From assembly GCA_016936355.1 (NCBI GenBank), contig JAFGYB010000065.1, positions 1-64,000 on the forward strand: a stretch of DNA of 64,000 nt, read 5' to 3'. The notes below the pieces were generated by a model. That model worked only from the letters and a program-made list of their open reading frames with translations, made no database searches and was not told the origin of the DNA. Shown piece by piece: positions 52,247 through 62,502 of the stretch; the stretch's first letter is position 1; every line of letters starts with the position of its first letter. The stretch comes from Bacteroidales bacterium. Its GTDB lineage: Bacteria; Bacteroidota; Bacteroidia; Bacteroidales; F082. The position numbers were made by a program, and so were the translations under genes.

Positions 52247-55200
52247 TTATAATTCTTTTTCTTCAGGTTCATTCAGTCGCTGCTCATTGTAATAGGCAGC
52301 CACAGCCACAACCGCAATTACACCCACCACGTAATAAACAAAGTGTGGGATAGGAGCCGGAGTTCCTTTGGCATACGAATGCATACCTCCAAGATAATAA
52401 TTTACGCCGAAATAAGTCATTAAGATGGAAAAATAGCTCACAACGGAAGCCAGGTTAAAGCTGTAGCGGGATTTGAGTCCGGGAATGAAACGCATGTGGG
52501 CAACAAAACTGTACACCAGCACACTTACCAGTGCCCAGGTTTCTTTGGGATCCCAGCTCCAGTATCGGCCCCAGCTTTCATTAGCCCATACACCTCCCAA
52601 AAATGTACCGATGGTCAGCATATACAACCCGATGGTGAGCGTCCGTTGGTTGATGATAGTAAGTTGTTGTATTTTCTCAGATAAATGACTTTTATTTTTT
52701 TTGTTTTTCATTGCACTCAATACAAGATTGAAAAATCCCATAAGGGCTCCCAAAGCAAGGAAGCCATAGCTGGCCGTAATGACAGAAACATGGATGGTGA
52801 GCCAGTAGGATTTTAATACCGGTACCAGATTGGTAATTTCCGGATCCATCCAGCTTAAATGAGCTACAAAAAGGATAACAGATACCAATAGTGTAGTAGC
52901 CGCCACTGTAAGTCGCGACTGGCGCGAGAAGATCAGTCCGGCAAGCATAACCACCCAACCAATGTAGATCATGGATTCATAACCGTCGCTCCAGGGGGCA
53001 TGTCCTGAAATATACCAGCGAAGTCCCAAACCAAAAGTCTGCAGCAGGAATCCAATCACAATCAATCCGGTCAAAACCTTCATGGAGGTCCTGAGCCATT
53101 TAGTGGTTTTTAATATTTCGGCAAAAGCCAGGAGCAAAAACACCAAACCAAGGATTCCGTAAACCATAGCCAGCCGGAAGAAGATCATCATTTTATTGTA
53201 TAATAATTCTGCTTTGATCTTTCTTTCGGAGGGAATAACAGGAGCGCCGAATTTTTTCTGAAATGATGACATAATGGTCACCAATTTTCCTGCCTGAGAC
53301 AGGTCTCCGTTGGCAATATCGTGTATGTAAGCCGGGAATATTTGTAGTACCAGTGTCGAATCTTTTGCATTCAGCAGCGATTGTTTAACATAGGGGGTGA
53401 GCCAGGTTTTGTTCGGCTGACCAGCCACAGGGAACATTTTCAGCAGCTTTCCGGTGAAGATCATGTAGGCAATGTTCATGCGCTCGTCCACCTTAATTAC
53501 TTCCTTATCGAACATATCCCGGTCGATGGGTTTCTTTTCAAACGCTTTGGACACGTAATTGCTTAGTTTATATGTTCCTTTTGAAGTGTTTATAAAATCT
53601 AAGTAGGAAGCATATTTTCCGTGAATGCCCATGAGATGCGCCAGGCTTTTGTCGTTGATGACAATGATCGGTGCTTTTTGCCATTCGGTCGGTTTGGTGA
53701 GCATTCCCAGCAGAACCTGATCGGGCGTCATTCCTTTGTAACTGTTCTTTCTGCTTATTTTTCGCAATACCTGACTGGCCAGGGTATTCATGGGTTTGAT
53801 CCGGCCGTCGTTGGATTGTACCAGCAGTTTTCCGAACTCTTCTGCCTGGTGCTTATTGACAGTCAGATTATCGGTGGTTTGTCCCATCACCGTGAGTGAA
53901 GAAACAGCAAGAAGAGCCAGTATGATCACTGTTTTACTGCCTTTGCAGGTGATTAGTTTTTTCAGGTAGCGACCCGATGTGGAAAAATGAGTGTAAGGGT
54001 TGACCAAAGACCAGATCATTCCTAAAGCCATAATCAGATACCCGATGTAGGTGATCAGTGTGCCCCAGTAATCATGGTTTATCGAGAGGATAGAACCCTG
54101 TTCATCGGGGTCGTAGGAAGACTGGAAAAACCGATACCCTTTGTATTTTAACACATGATTCATGTATATATGATAGGGGAACGTTTTGTTTTTCTTTTTG
54201 TTGATAACCGTAACATAGCTCGAATAGCTGGAAGGACTCATGGAGCCGGGATACCGTTGCAGGTTGAAACTGTCGAGTTTTACAAAGAAGGGTAGGGTGA
54301 TGATACGAGACCCGTATTGCATTGAAATGTGCAATCCGTTTAGAGTAAACTGAGTGTCGGCTCCTTTCAGTCCCTTGGTACCTCTGATGACCACTTCTTT
54401 GGTTTGGGCTCCGGATCGGGCTCGGATCTTTACAAAACTTAAATATTTATTTCCCTTTCCTACAGATATAAAGTCTGTTTTGGCATGAGCGTAACTGGCA
54501 ATCAGTACCATTTTCAAATCTCCGACTGTGTATAAATTTGAACGACTGAACGGATGCTTTTGATCGGCCTGAAAGCTTTGAATGTTTTGGGATCCCATCT
54601 GCATTTTCTCAATGCTAACGGGTGCTTTAATGTACAGACTGTCTCCGCTTCCAATAATGTTAATGGCGTCAGGAACAGGATTGGTTCCGAATGTAATAAT
54701 ATGGTTCCCAATGGTTTTTGTTTCTCCGTATTTCAGGTAGAGGTTTTGTTTGTCGTGATGGGTGAGTACTTCCATAACAATGATGGGGACTCCGTCAGGG
54801 TCTTTACTTATTACTTCACGGGCATTGTGAATATATTTCACTGCCTGAAGTTCAACAGTTTTATCTCCCAGTTTTAAATTTTGATGATAACGGGTAGGGG
54901 TGAGGGCTGAAAGCAGAACGGCCTTGCGTTTTGTGACTTGTTGTTTCCCATCAGTAATCTTTGTGGTGATGTAGGTACGGTCAGAGAGGATCTGATTGGT
55001 AGTTTCACCGTTGCGAATATGCAGCATCCCCTCGTAACTGATGAAACGGGTAATACCGGCTCCCACAAGAATCACAATAAAGGACAGGTGCATCACCAGC
55101 AGGCTCAGTTTTTTGGGGCGATACATCTTATACCGGAATATATTGGATATCAGATTGACCGTAAGCAGGCCCAGCAGTACGTCGAACCACACGGCTTTGT

Positions 55201-55333
55201 ATATCAATGCCTGGGCAGCAGGCGTTCCGAAATCATTTTCTATGAATGTTGCCGTTCCAATGGAAAGGGCAAATATAATCAGTAGGATCCCCATGCTTGA
55301 CATGGAGAAAAAGAGGTTTTTGATTGTTTTCAT
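52247..55333 (-). CDS. ccsBA: Fused cytochrome c biogenesis protein CcsBA (ResB-CcsA)
   Basis: 1028-residue system II cytochrome c synthase, exporting haem and attaching it to CxxCH motifs in the periplasm. The N-terminal ResB/CcsB part has four membrane helices and a large periplasmic domain (about 80-400). A second periplasmic domain (about 480-700) precedes the CcsA part, which has the tryptophan-rich WWD haem motif (916-935, NESWGRYWSWDPKETWAL) and flanking His residues. This long fused form is typical of Bacteroidota and Epsilonproteobacteria. It would mature the haem-binding proteins at 8.9-9.8 kb. Confidence 0.93.
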   Translation of the reverse strand: MKTIKNLFFSMSSMGILLIIFALSIGTATFIENDFGTPAAQALIYKAVWFDVLLGLLTVNLISNIFRYKMYRPKKLSLLVMHLSFIVILVGAGITRFISYEGMLHIRNGETTNQILSDRTYITTKITDGKQQVTKRKAVLLSALTPTRYHQNLKLGDKTVELQAVKYIHNAREVISKDPDGVPIIVMEVLTHHDKQNLYLKYGETKTIGNHIITFGTNPVPDAINIIGSGDSLYIKAPVSIEKMQMGSQNIQSFQADQKHPFSRSNLYTVGDLKMVLIASYAHAKTDFISVGKGNKYLSFVKIRARSGAQTKEVVIRGTKGLKGADTQFTLNGLHISMQYGSRIITLPFFVKLDSFNLQRYPGSMSPSSYSSYVTVINKKKNKTFPYHIYMNHVLKYKGYRFFQSSYDPDEQGSILSINHDYWGTLITYIGYLIMALGMIWSLVNPYTHFSTSGRYLKKLITCKGSKTVIILALLAVSSLTVMGQTTDNLTVNKHQAEEFGKLLVQSNDGRIKPMNTLASQVLRKISRKNSYKGMTPDQVLLGMLTKPTEWQKAPIIVINDKSLAHLMGIHGKYASYLDFINTSKGTYKLSNYVSKAFEKKPIDRDMFDKEVIKVDERMNIAYMIFTGKLLKMFPVAGQPNKTWLTPYVKQSLLNAKDSTLVLQIFPAYIHDIANGDLSQAGKLVTIMSSFQKKFGAPVIPSERKIKAELLYNKMMIFFRLAMVYGILGLVFLLLAFAEILKTTKWLRTSMKVLTGLIVIGFLLQTFGLGLRWYISGHAPWSDGYESMIYIGWVVMLAGLIFSRQSRLTVAATTLLVSVILFVAHLSWMDPEITNLVPVLKSYWLTIHVSVITASYGFLALGALMGFFNLVLSAMKNKKNKSHLSEKIQQLTIINQRTLTIGLYMLTIGTFLGGVWANESWGRYWSWDPKETWALVSVLVYSFVAHMRFIPGLKSRYSFNLASVVSYFSILMTYFGVNYYLGGMHSYAKGTPAPIPHFVYYVVGVIAVVAVAAYYNEQRLNEPEEKEL

Positions 55334-55348
55334 GTTTAAAAAGTAAAC

Positions 55349-56407
55349 CTATTCAGTTTTGTCTTTAATCAATACGTCCAGCGATCCAACACCGAATTTT
55401 ACAATGTCGGCCTGTTCATTTCCCTGTTGTTTGAAGTATTCAATGATGGCATTTTTCAGGACGCCGTTGCCAATACCGTGAATGAAGGTGATCTTTCTGT
55501 AATCATTGACCAAAGCACTGTCCAGAGCTTTTTTAAAGTGTTCCACCTGTATTCTGAAAATATCGCTGCTGCTGAGCCCGGCGATATTATCCAGTATCTC
55601 ACCGATGTGCAGATCAACAATGGCTTCTCCATAAGTAGTCCGGTATTTGTCAATGAATGCTTGTTTCTTTTGCGGGACATTTTTTACTTTCTGAGGTTCT
55701 GCATCATATTTTCCTGTATTGTCAGCTCTTTGCAGGGTTTTCTGTGAAATCAGTGTGGAAATAATGGCTTTACCGTTTACGAGTGTATTGCTCAGGTAGC
55801 TGCCTTCTTTGAAAAACCGGCTTACCCTGATGTTGATCTGGGAATGCACCGGCAAATAGATTGTCTCCGGTTTGTCTTCATGCAGCAAAGTCTGCAGAAT
55901 ACCGTGACTCCAGTTTTCAAGTTCTTCTCTTGAAACGGTATCCAGAATTTTTTTGGAATGAGCAGGTATGGAGCCATAATCCACTCCCTGAACACTCCCT
56001 TCCACTTCCAGAAACAGACTGTATAAAATATCAAACGAAGTGTGATTTACCAGAAATACACTCACCGGACCTGTGAGAAACCATTGCTGATCATGGGGTT
56101 CAAATACCAAATAAACCCCGGCCTCTTCCCTGGGTTTGTTCCAGGTGCTGATGGGTGTGATTTCAACAGTTTCTTCGGTGTATTCTTCTTTGGGGGCCGG
56201 GGCCGAAGGTTGAGGCTGTGTTGTCCGTACCGGTTTTTCCTGTGATTCAGTTTGTCGATAATCAGGGATGAGTTCGCTCATCATTACAGGCATTTCAAAA
56301 CCTTCATCGGTTTCGATTTTCACCATTTTATCATCTACGATGGCTGTTACTCTTCCTCCACCGGCTTCGTCCAGGAACTTTACCTGATCTCCAACTTTAA
56401 ACTTCAT
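55349..56407 (-). CDS. DUF2027 and Smr domain protein
   Basis: 352-residue protein. The N-terminus MKFKVGDQVKFLDEAGGGRVTAI is the DUF2027-type SH3-like start, followed by a Pro/Gln/Glu-rich linker (about 55-90), a central beta-rich domain, and a C-terminal Smr domain (about 270-348) with VDLHIGEI and ITFIHGIGNGVLK. Smr domains are nucleases or nucleic-acid binders in MutS2. The function of this Bacteroidota form is unknown. It is 15 bp upstream of ccsBA. Confidence 0.88.
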   Translation of the reverse strand: MKFKVGDQVKFLDEAGGGRVTAIVDDKMVKIETDEGFEMPVMMSELIPDYRQTESQEKPVRTTQPQPSAPAPKEEYTEETVEITPISTWNKPREEAGVYLVFEPHDQQWFLTGPVSVFLVNHTSFDILYSLFLEVEGSVQGVDYGSIPAHSKKILDTVSREELENWSHGILQTLLHEDKPETIYLPVHSQINIRVSRFFKEGSYLSNTLVNGKAIISTLISQKTLQRADNTGKYDAEPQKVKNVPQKKQAFIDKYRTTYGEAIVDLHIGEILDNIAGLSSSDIFRIQVEHFKKALDSALVNDYRKITFIHGIGNGVLKNAIIEYFKQQGNEQADIVKFGVGSLDVLIKDKTE

Positions 56408-56572
56408 AGCTCTATGTTAATGGGCAAATGTAGGTATATTCACTAAATTTTTAAATACCCCGTTTTTAAATTTAATTTCTGGTTTTTAATGGGTAAAATC
56501 CTGAAAGAGATTGAAAGAATTTTTGCAACTTACTTTCCGGATTCAGTTTCTGAATCAATACTATAAGAGTAT

Positions 56573-57424
56573 TTATTGAAAAAGGATTCCCGCCAGTTTT
56601 TGTCGGGCAATTTTCAACTTTTCATTGTTTACGGTACATTGCAGTTTGTTGTTGTCGCAGAATTGGAGCAGCTCGGATAAGTCGAGATTGGGAACCATTT
56701 CCTTTCCGGTCATAGGACAACCTCCCAATCCTCCTAATACCGTATCGAAATGGCGGATTCCGGCGTCAAATGCAGCCTGTATTTTTTCGATACCCTGACC
56801 CGGTACCGCATGGGTATGAAAGCCAAATTGAACGTCCGGGAATTCAGGAACCACGGTCTGGCATACTGTACGGATCGTTTCCGGTTTTACATCTCCAATG
56901 GTTTCAGCCAGCTGAATCAGTAAAATATCTTTGTCGCGTAATTTTCCGATCCATTCCGAAACCTGCGATACATTCCATTCGTCATGGTAGGGATTTCCAA
57001 AGGCCAGCGATAGATAGACTACCAGCTCTTTTCCCGATTGAACACACAAATTTTGCAGGAAGTCAATGGTTCTTTCGGCTTCTTCGATGTCTGTATTTAA
57101 ATTCTTTTTCAGGAAAGTGGGCGACACAGAGAAAGGATAAAAAATCCGGTCAACCATATCATAGTCCTTAGCCAGTTCTCCACCTTTCTGGTTGGCAACC
57201 AAAACAGCAATTTTGGTGTTTTCGGGAATATCCTTCAGACTGTTCAGCACGTCCCCGGTATCTGCCATTTGCGGTATGGCGCGAGGGGAAACAAAACTGC
57301 CGGTTTCAAGGGTGTCAAACCCGCACTGCAACAGGGCATTGATGTATTCAATCTTCTTGTTCGTAGGAATGAATCGATCCAGTCCCTGCATTCCATCGCG
57401 CGGCGTTTCGGTAATTTTAATCAT
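56573..57424 (-). CDS. Hydroxymethylglutaryl-CoA lyase-like protein
   Basis: 283-residue DRE-TIM barrel enzyme: the start ITETPRDGMQGLDRFIPTNKKIEYINALLQCGFDTLETGSFVSPRAIPQMADT has the RDGMQ/E metal and catalytic segment, later LAETIGDVKPETI and FGFHTHAVPGQG, and the active-site loop GGLGGCPMTGKEMVPN with the reactive cysteine of HMG-CoA lyases. It would split HMG-CoA to acetoacetate and acetyl-CoA in leucine degradation. No neighbouring leucine pathway genes are seen. Confidence 0.88.
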   Translation of the reverse strand: MIKITETPRDGMQGLDRFIPTNKKIEYINALLQCGFDTLETGSFVSPRAIPQMADTGDVLNSLKDIPENTKIAVLVANQKGGELAKDYDMVDRIFYPFSVSPTFLKKNLNTDIEEAERTIDFLQNLCVQSGKELVVYLSLAFGNPYHDEWNVSQVSEWIGKLRDKDILLIQLAETIGDVKPETIRTVCQTVVPEFPDVQFGFHTHAVPGQGIEKIQAAFDAGIRHFDTVLGGLGGCPMTGKEMVPNLDLSELLQFCDNNKLQCTVNNEKLKIARQKLAGILFQ

Positions 57425-57631
57425 ATACTGTTCAATGTTTGTGGCAAAGTTAAAGGAAATCCTCAGGCAAATAGATTGAAATACAGTGCAGAAGTTTAAA
57501 GTTTCTTAAATTGAAAAGCAGCAGTACCAAATCCTGTACAATCCATAAGACGAAACGTTGCTATCAAAGATGAAAAATGTAATTTTACAACTCGAAATCC
57601 AGCAAATGGATTTTCAATTAATCGAAACTCG

Positions 57632-58552
57632 ATGAAAGAAATAATCGCAATTCTGTTGTTTATGATGCCGGTACTTTCGGGGTTTTCTCAAACACCCAGG
57701 GTTCCAACCGGAACCATTCGTCACTTCACTGATTTCCCTTCGCAGTATGTTACCCCCAGAAATGTGGACATTTGGCTGCCGGAAAATTATTCACCCACTA
57801 GGAAATATGCCGTGCTGTATATGAACGATGGTCAGATGCTGTTCGACAGTACAATGACCTGGAACCACCAAAGCTGGAAAGTGGCTCAAACGGCAGAAAA
57901 GTTGATGCAGGAAGGGAAGGTGATGAACTTTATTGTGGTGGGAATCTGGAATATTCCTGAACTGCGGTTTACCAATTATTTCCCTCAAAAACCCTACGAA
58001 TCGATTCCAAAGGACCGTCGGGACAGTATCAGTGATGAACTGCAAAAGTCGGGGGCGGTTAACGGTGATTTTCAACCCAATTCCGACGACTACCTTCGTT
58101 TTCTTGTGAAGGAACTGAAACCCTATGTGGATCAGAACTTTTCGGTGTACACAGATGCTGCTCATACATTTATTGCCGGTAGCAGCATGGGGGGACTGAT
58201 TTCGTGGTATGCGCTGTGTGAATACCCTGATGTTTTTGGCGGAGCAGCCTGTATGAGTACCCACTGGCCGGGTTTGTTCAGCATGGAAAACAATCCCATA
58301 CCAGAAGCGTTTGTCAATTACTTAAAGGCACATTTACCACCCCCTTCACGGCATAAATTTTATTTTGATTACGGAAATAAAACATTGGATGCACTCTATG
58401 CAGAGCCGCAAAAAGAAGTGGATCGGGTGATGAAGTCTGCCGGTTATACGAATGTTAACTGGATAACCCGCTTTTATCCCGGTGACGATCACAGCGAAAA
58501 ATCATGGAGCAGTCGGTTATCTGTTCCCCTTGTGTTTTTGCTGGGGAAATAG
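57632..58552 (+). CDS. Exported esterase-like alpha/beta hydrolase
   Basis: 306-residue protein with a signal peptide (IIAILLFMMPVLSGFSQ). The hydrolase fold of the putative esterase (esterase D/Fes) type: VDIWLPENYSPTRKYAVLYMNDGQMLFD, the nucleophile elbow GSSMGG, VFGGAACMSTHWPG, FDYGNKTLD and a catalytic His in FYPGDDHSEKSW. Substrates of relatives include siderophore and cinnamoyl esters; this one is unknown. It stands alone between divergent and independent genes. Confidence 0.85.
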   Translation: MKEIIAILLFMMPVLSGFSQTPRVPTGTIRHFTDFPSQYVTPRNVDIWLPENYSPTRKYAVLYMNDGQMLFDSTMTWNHQSWKVAQTAEKLMQEGKVMNFIVVGIWNIPELRFTNYFPQKPYESIPKDRRDSISDELQKSGAVNGDFQPNSDDYLRFLVKELKPYVDQNFSVYTDAAHTFIAGSSMGGLISWYALCEYPDVFGGAACMSTHWPGLFSMENNPIPEAFVNYLKAHLPPPSRHKFYFDYGNKTLDALYAEPQKEVDRVMKSAGYTNVNWITRFYPGDDHSEKSWSSRLSVPLVFLLGK

Positions 58553-58673
58553 GAACCTGTGGCGTGTGGCTCGTGATACGACCGAAGTAACTAATTTCAT
58601 TATTTAATAAAGTGAGGAAGTTAAGATAGGTAGGTTTTTTACTAAATTGCACCGGTTAAATCAGCTTTCAGGT

Positions 58674-60020
58674 ATGGATCAATTAGCACTTAAGATTATT
58701 ATCTTTATCGCTTCGGGTATTAGTTTTATCATGGCCCTGTATATGTGGTTTCTGAATTACAATGCCAGAGGGATAAAGGGACCCCGATACTGGGCTTTGG
58801 CGAATTTGATTATCGGTTTGGGACTTTTTATTCGAATTTTTTCCCCTACTTTTTCCTTTTTTATCAGATCCGTATCCATGTTATTTGTCACCACCGGACT
58901 GTTTGTTTATCTCGCCGGAATCTGGCATTACAAAAACAAAAAAATCAATCCGTGGATTGTCTTTGGAATTCCTGCCCTTGATCTGGTTCAAACCATCGTA
59001 TTTTATCTGATAATTCCCAATAATCGAATTCGCATCGACCTTCATTTGGTTGCGCTCATAATTTTCAGTGCGTTGTCTATTTATGAAATGCTTGATGTGG
59101 AAAGGGAGCGGTATTACCTGCGCAAGATCTTCAGGCTGAATGCCCTTTATTTTGCAATATTCCTGATCTTGTCCTTAGCCGGGATTGTTATTACGCTATT
59201 CCGGCCTATGAATCCGTTACATATAGAATTTGTATGGCTCGTGGCCTTCGGAATTGCCGGAGGAATCATGACAGCATTGACCTTCGGGTATTTATCGGCT
59301 GTTAATTTGCAGCTGTATATTGAATTGAGAGGACAGTTAAAATCCAAGGACAAATTCTTCTCGATTATTGCTCATGACCTTAAGGGACCGGTAGGGACAC
59401 AAATGAATTTTCTGAATTTGCTGAATAATCAAAAGGATCTGGAGGAAGATCAAAAGATGAAGTTCTTAAACAACCTCGAGGTTCTCAGTCAGTCCACGTT
59501 TCATTTGCTGCAAAATTTGCTGGAATGGGCAAATACTTCCGGTAATATAGGCCAGTTTGAAGAAGAAAGGGTAGACCTGAACCTGTTGATCGATTCCAAC
59601 ATCAAATTTTATGAAAGTCTGATGCTGTTTAAATCCATAACTCTTGAATTTCATCAGGATGAAAATATGATTGTGAATGGAAATTCAAAAATGCTGGAAA
59701 CGGTTATTCGTAATTTGGTTTCCAATGCGATAAAATTTACCCCAAGGGGTGGCAAAATCACTATCTCTACCCAAAAAAATGATCAGTATGTACGTTTGAA
59801 AGTGGAAGATACGGGAACCGGGATTGATCCTAAACGGTTGCCGCACATCTTTGAGCTGGAAAACAATAGTTTATCCAAAGGTACCGAAGGTGAAACAGGG
59901 TCGGGACTGGGATTGGTTCTGTGTAAAGAATTTGTTACCAAAAACAAAGGGACGATCCATGCCGAAAGTGAACTGAATGCAGGAACCCGAATGATTGTGG
60001 ACCTCCCTCTGGCCCGTTGA
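58674..60020 (+). CDS. Orphan membrane sensor histidine kinase
   Basis: 448-residue kinase. The N-terminal 210 residues contain about seven membrane helices (a 7TM-type sensor), followed by the H box FFSIIAHDLKGPVG with phosphoacceptor H234, the N box LVSNAIKFTPRGG, G1 VEDTGTGIDP and G2 GSGLGLVLCKEFV. No response regulator gene is adjacent. ATG 58674 is used; the frame opens at a TTG nine codons upstream. Its signal is unknown. Confidence 0.9.
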   Translation: MDQLALKIIIFIASGISFIMALYMWFLNYNARGIKGPRYWALANLIIGLGLFIRIFSPTFSFFIRSVSMLFVTTGLFVYLAGIWHYKNKKINPWIVFGIPALDLVQTIVFYLIIPNNRIRIDLHLVALIIFSALSIYEMLDVERERYYLRKIFRLNALYFAIFLILSLAGIVITLFRPMNPLHIEFVWLVAFGIAGGIMTALTFGYLSAVNLQLYIELRGQLKSKDKFFSIIAHDLKGPVGTQMNFLNLLNNQKDLEEDQKMKFLNNLEVLSQSTFHLLQNLLEWANTSGNIGQFEEERVDLNLLIDSNIKFYESLMLFKSITLEFHQDENMIVNGNSKMLETVIRNLVSNAIKFTPRGGKITISTQKNDQYVRLKVEDTGTGIDPKRLPHIFELENNSLSKGTEGETGSGLGLVLCKEFVTKNKGTIHAESELNAGTRMIVDLPLAR

Positions 60021-60128
60021 GTAATTTTTCCGCGTTAAAGTCAAAATACACGACAAAAAAACTTTCCCTTGTAATATTTGTTTCGTTGAATCGTCCTTAG
60101 TATATTGCACCTGAAAACAACACGGGGA

Positions 60129-60692
60129 ATGAATCAAACCAAACCACTTCTGATTTTACTTCTTTTGATCGTCAGCATCACGGGCTGTATGCAACCCCGT
60201 GTTCATTTCAGTGAGGCAGTAACTCGTTTTGATAAGAAGTATCGTAAGGCTTCAACTTTGTATTTTTATCCCGCTGTTCTTCAAACCCTCAATTTGACTC
60301 ATGATTCTACCTATGCTGCCATTACCAAAGGGATACAGGAGCTTAGGGTTTTACAATATTCCAAAGACAGTATCAATCCGGAAATAGCCGACACACTGAT
60401 TTCCGATGTGAAGCATGAGCACTTTCTGGAAACACTGGAGATGCAACGGGAAGGTTATCGCATGAGCTTATTGGTTCAGAAACAGGGGAAAAAGATAGAT
60501 CATTACATTCTGGTGGCTTATAGTCCAGGAAATATGATCGTAGTGGATCTTGTGGGTGAGATTCCGTTGATGTACCTGCCCGGGTTGCTGACCAGGGATG
60601 TTCCGCTGGGAGGGATTGAAACGGTATTGAATTATAAACCCAAGCCCCGAAAAAGCAAATCGAAGAATGGAAAAAATTCTGGAAATAAATAA
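60129..60692 (+). CDS. Small lipoprotein of unknown function
   Basis: 187-residue protein with a lipoprotein signal (LLILLLLIVSITGC). The mature part is a compact alpha/beta domain (LYFYPAVLQTLNLTHDSTY, HYILVAYSPGNMIVVDLVGEIP) and the tail is very basic (KPKPRKSKSKNGKNSGNK). It vaguely resembles DUF4252-type lipoproteins, but I cannot assign it firmly. ATG 60129 follows GGGGA; the longer TTG start is rejected. Its end overlaps the ABC ATPase gene by 26 bp, so the two are coupled. Confidence 0.7.
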   Translation: MNQTKPLLILLLLIVSITGCMQPRVHFSEAVTRFDKKYRKASTLYFYPAVLQTLNLTHDSTYAAITKGIQELRVLQYSKDSINPEIADTLISDVKHEHFLETLEMQREGYRMSLLVQKQGKKIDHYILVAYSPGNMIVVDLVGEIPLMYLPGLLTRDVPLGGIETVLNYKPKPRKSKSKNGKNSGNK

Positions 60693-61563
60693 TCTGCATA
60701 AGAACTACGGCAAAATTAAAGCCGTACAGGACCTGTCACTTACAGTGGAGGCAGGGACTGTTTTTGGTTTGCTGGGGCCTAATGGCAGCGGGAAAACAAC
60801 AACCCTGGGGATTGTTCTGGATGTGGTCCGAAAAACAAAAGGGACCTATTCGTGGTTCGGGGAGGATCCCGGCAGCGAGTCGAGAAAAAAGATCGGAGCC
60901 ATTCTGGAAGGACCGGCTTTCTATCCTTATCTTTCGGCTGAAGAAAATCTGAAAGTCACAGCCAGAATAAAGTGTGTCCCCTACGATAGAATTGAAAAAG
61001 TACTGAAAACGGTTAACCTTCACGATCGTAAAGACGACAAATTTCAAAGTTATTCACTGGGAATGAAACAACGTTTGTCCATCGCAGCAGCATTGCTTTC
61101 AGATCCTTATGTTCTGGTACTGGATGAACCCACCAACGGCCTTGATCCCCAGGGAATTGCCGACGTAAGAGAGTTGATTGTAAAGATTTCCGGTGAGGGA
61201 AAGACCATTATCCTGGCCAGTCATTTGCTGGATGAAGTACAAAAGGTCTGTACCCATTTTGCTGTATTGAACAAAGGAAAAAATGTGTATACCGGTTCTG
61301 TGGATGAAGCTCTTTCGAATAAAGAAATTGTGGAAGTGTCGGCACCTGATAGAGAACGTTTGAGCGATCTTCTGAAAGAGTGTCCCTATGTTTCCGATTT
61401 CACTATGCATAACAAAAAAACAATGGTTCGGATGGAGCAACACAAAACAGCACACGATTTGAATGCTTTTTTGGTGTCTCATAATCTGGTGTTGTCTCAT
61501 CTGGTCACTGAAAAGAAAAATTTGGAAGAACAGTTTTTGGAAATTTTATCCCAGTCGTCATGA
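60667..61563 (+). CDS. ABC transporter ATP-binding protein (ABC-2 type)
   Basis: 298-residue ATPase with Walker A GPNGSGKT near 36-43, signature YSLGMKQRLSIA, Walker B LVLDEPTNGLDPQG and the H loop LASHLLDEV, plus a C-terminal extension (from about 220) common in the ABC-2 exporter type. Pairs with the permease encoded next (ATGA overlap at 61560-61563). The substrate is unknown. Confidence 0.93.
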   Translation: MEKILEINNLHKNYGKIKAVQDLSLTVEAGTVFGLLGPNGSGKTTTLGIVLDVVRKTKGTYSWFGEDPGSESRKKIGAILEGPAFYPYLSAEENLKVTARIKCVPYDRIEKVLKTVNLHDRKDDKFQSYSLGMKQRLSIAAALLSDPYVLVLDEPTNGLDPQGIADVRELIVKISGEGKTIILASHLLDEVQKVCTHFAVLNKGKNVYTGSVDEALSNKEIVEVSAPDRERLSDLLKECPYVSDFTMHNKKTMVRMEQHKTAHDLNAFLVSHNLVLSHLVTEKKNLEEQFLEILSQSS

Positions 61564-62384
61564 TCAGATTATTTTACATAGAATGGATCAAATTGAGGAA
61601 ATACCGGGCGTTTCAGATACTGACGGTCCTGTATTTTCTGATTGTGGTTGTGGTGACTTCCAGCGGTATGTTTTTTCTGGAATATTTGAAAAGTAAGGGA
61701 GCAGAGTTCAAGGGTATTGATCCGACTATTTTGCCCATCTACCAGTTTCCCTATTTGTGGCAACACCTTGTTTTTGTGGCAGCCCGGTTAAAAATATTAC
61801 TGGCATTCCTGATTATTTTGTCTATCACCAACGAGGTAAGCTACAAAACACTGCGTCAGAATATCATTGATGGAATGACGCGAACAGAATTTATTTTGTC
61901 CAAACTATCCATGGTTTTTGTTTTGAGTCTGATCAACACGTTGCTGGTTTTTGTGATCGGACTGGTTACGGGACTGATTTATTCAGATCATACGGATTTG
62001 GCTGCCGTTTTTGGAAACATGGACTATCTGGGAGCCTTTTTCCTGAATGTATTCAGTTTTTTGGTGTTTACGTTGCTCATTTCCCTAATCATCAAGCGAA
62101 CCGGAGTAGTTATTATTTTTCTGGGGATGTATTCGGTCATCATCGAGCCCATTGTCGCTCTGATCCTTTCCAATGCTCCGTTTGTACCTCCCTTTTATGC
62201 CAAACTGGTTCCTTTTTTACCCAGGCAGGCTATTACAAATTTGCTTCCCAATCCTTTTTCCCAATACATCCTTCAGGAAATGCAAAATTATATCTCCTTC
62301 CGTGATGTAGCTATAGCAGGAGGGGAGATGCTGCTTTTTATTGGGCTCATCTTCCTGTTGCTCCGGCGTAAAGGAAATGTGTAA
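61560..62384 (+). CDS. ABC-2-type transporter permease
   Basis: 274-residue membrane protein with six predicted helices, e.g. FQILTVLYFLIVVVVTS, LLAFLIILSITNEVSYKTLRQNIIDGMTRTEFILSK (typical coupling stretch of ABC-2 permeases) and VAIAGGEMLLFIGLIFLLL. It forms the membrane half of the exporter with the ATPase encoded directly upstream. A hairpin terminator follows. Confidence 0.88.
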   Translation: MIRLFYIEWIKLRKYRAFQILTVLYFLIVVVVTSSGMFFLEYLKSKGAEFKGIDPTILPIYQFPYLWQHLVFVAARLKILLAFLIILSITNEVSYKTLRQNIIDGMTRTEFILSKLSMVFVLSLINTLLVFVIGLVTGLIYSDHTDLAAVFGNMDYLGAFFLNVFSFLVFTLLISLIIKRTGVVIIFLGMYSVIIEPIVALILSNAPFVPPFYAKLVPFLPRQAITNLLPNPFSQYILQEMQNYISFRDVAIAGGEMLLFIGLIFLLLRRKGNV

Positions 62385-62408
62385 AAAGTGGATGGTACCG
62401 GACTGTAA

Positions 62409-62444
62409 AACCGTTCGGGTGATTACCCGTCCTTTTTAATTTTC
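62409..62444 (+). terminator. Intrinsic terminator after the ABC operon
   Basis: Short stem CGGGT-GATT-ACCCG (62416-62429) followed by TCCTTTTTAATTTT. Confidence 0.6.
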
Positions 62445-62476
62445 TGCGCTGTAAAACATCGAATACAAAAGAAGCT

Positions 62477-62484
62477 TATTTTTG
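62477..62484 (+). promoter_or_regulatory. Putative -7 box of the AI-2E permease gene
   Basis: TATTTTTG fits TAnnTTTG, 18 bp before the ATG; no clear -33 element is present, so support is weak. Confidence 0.35.
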
Positions 62485-62502
62485 CAGGAGTGAATCAAAA
62501 AC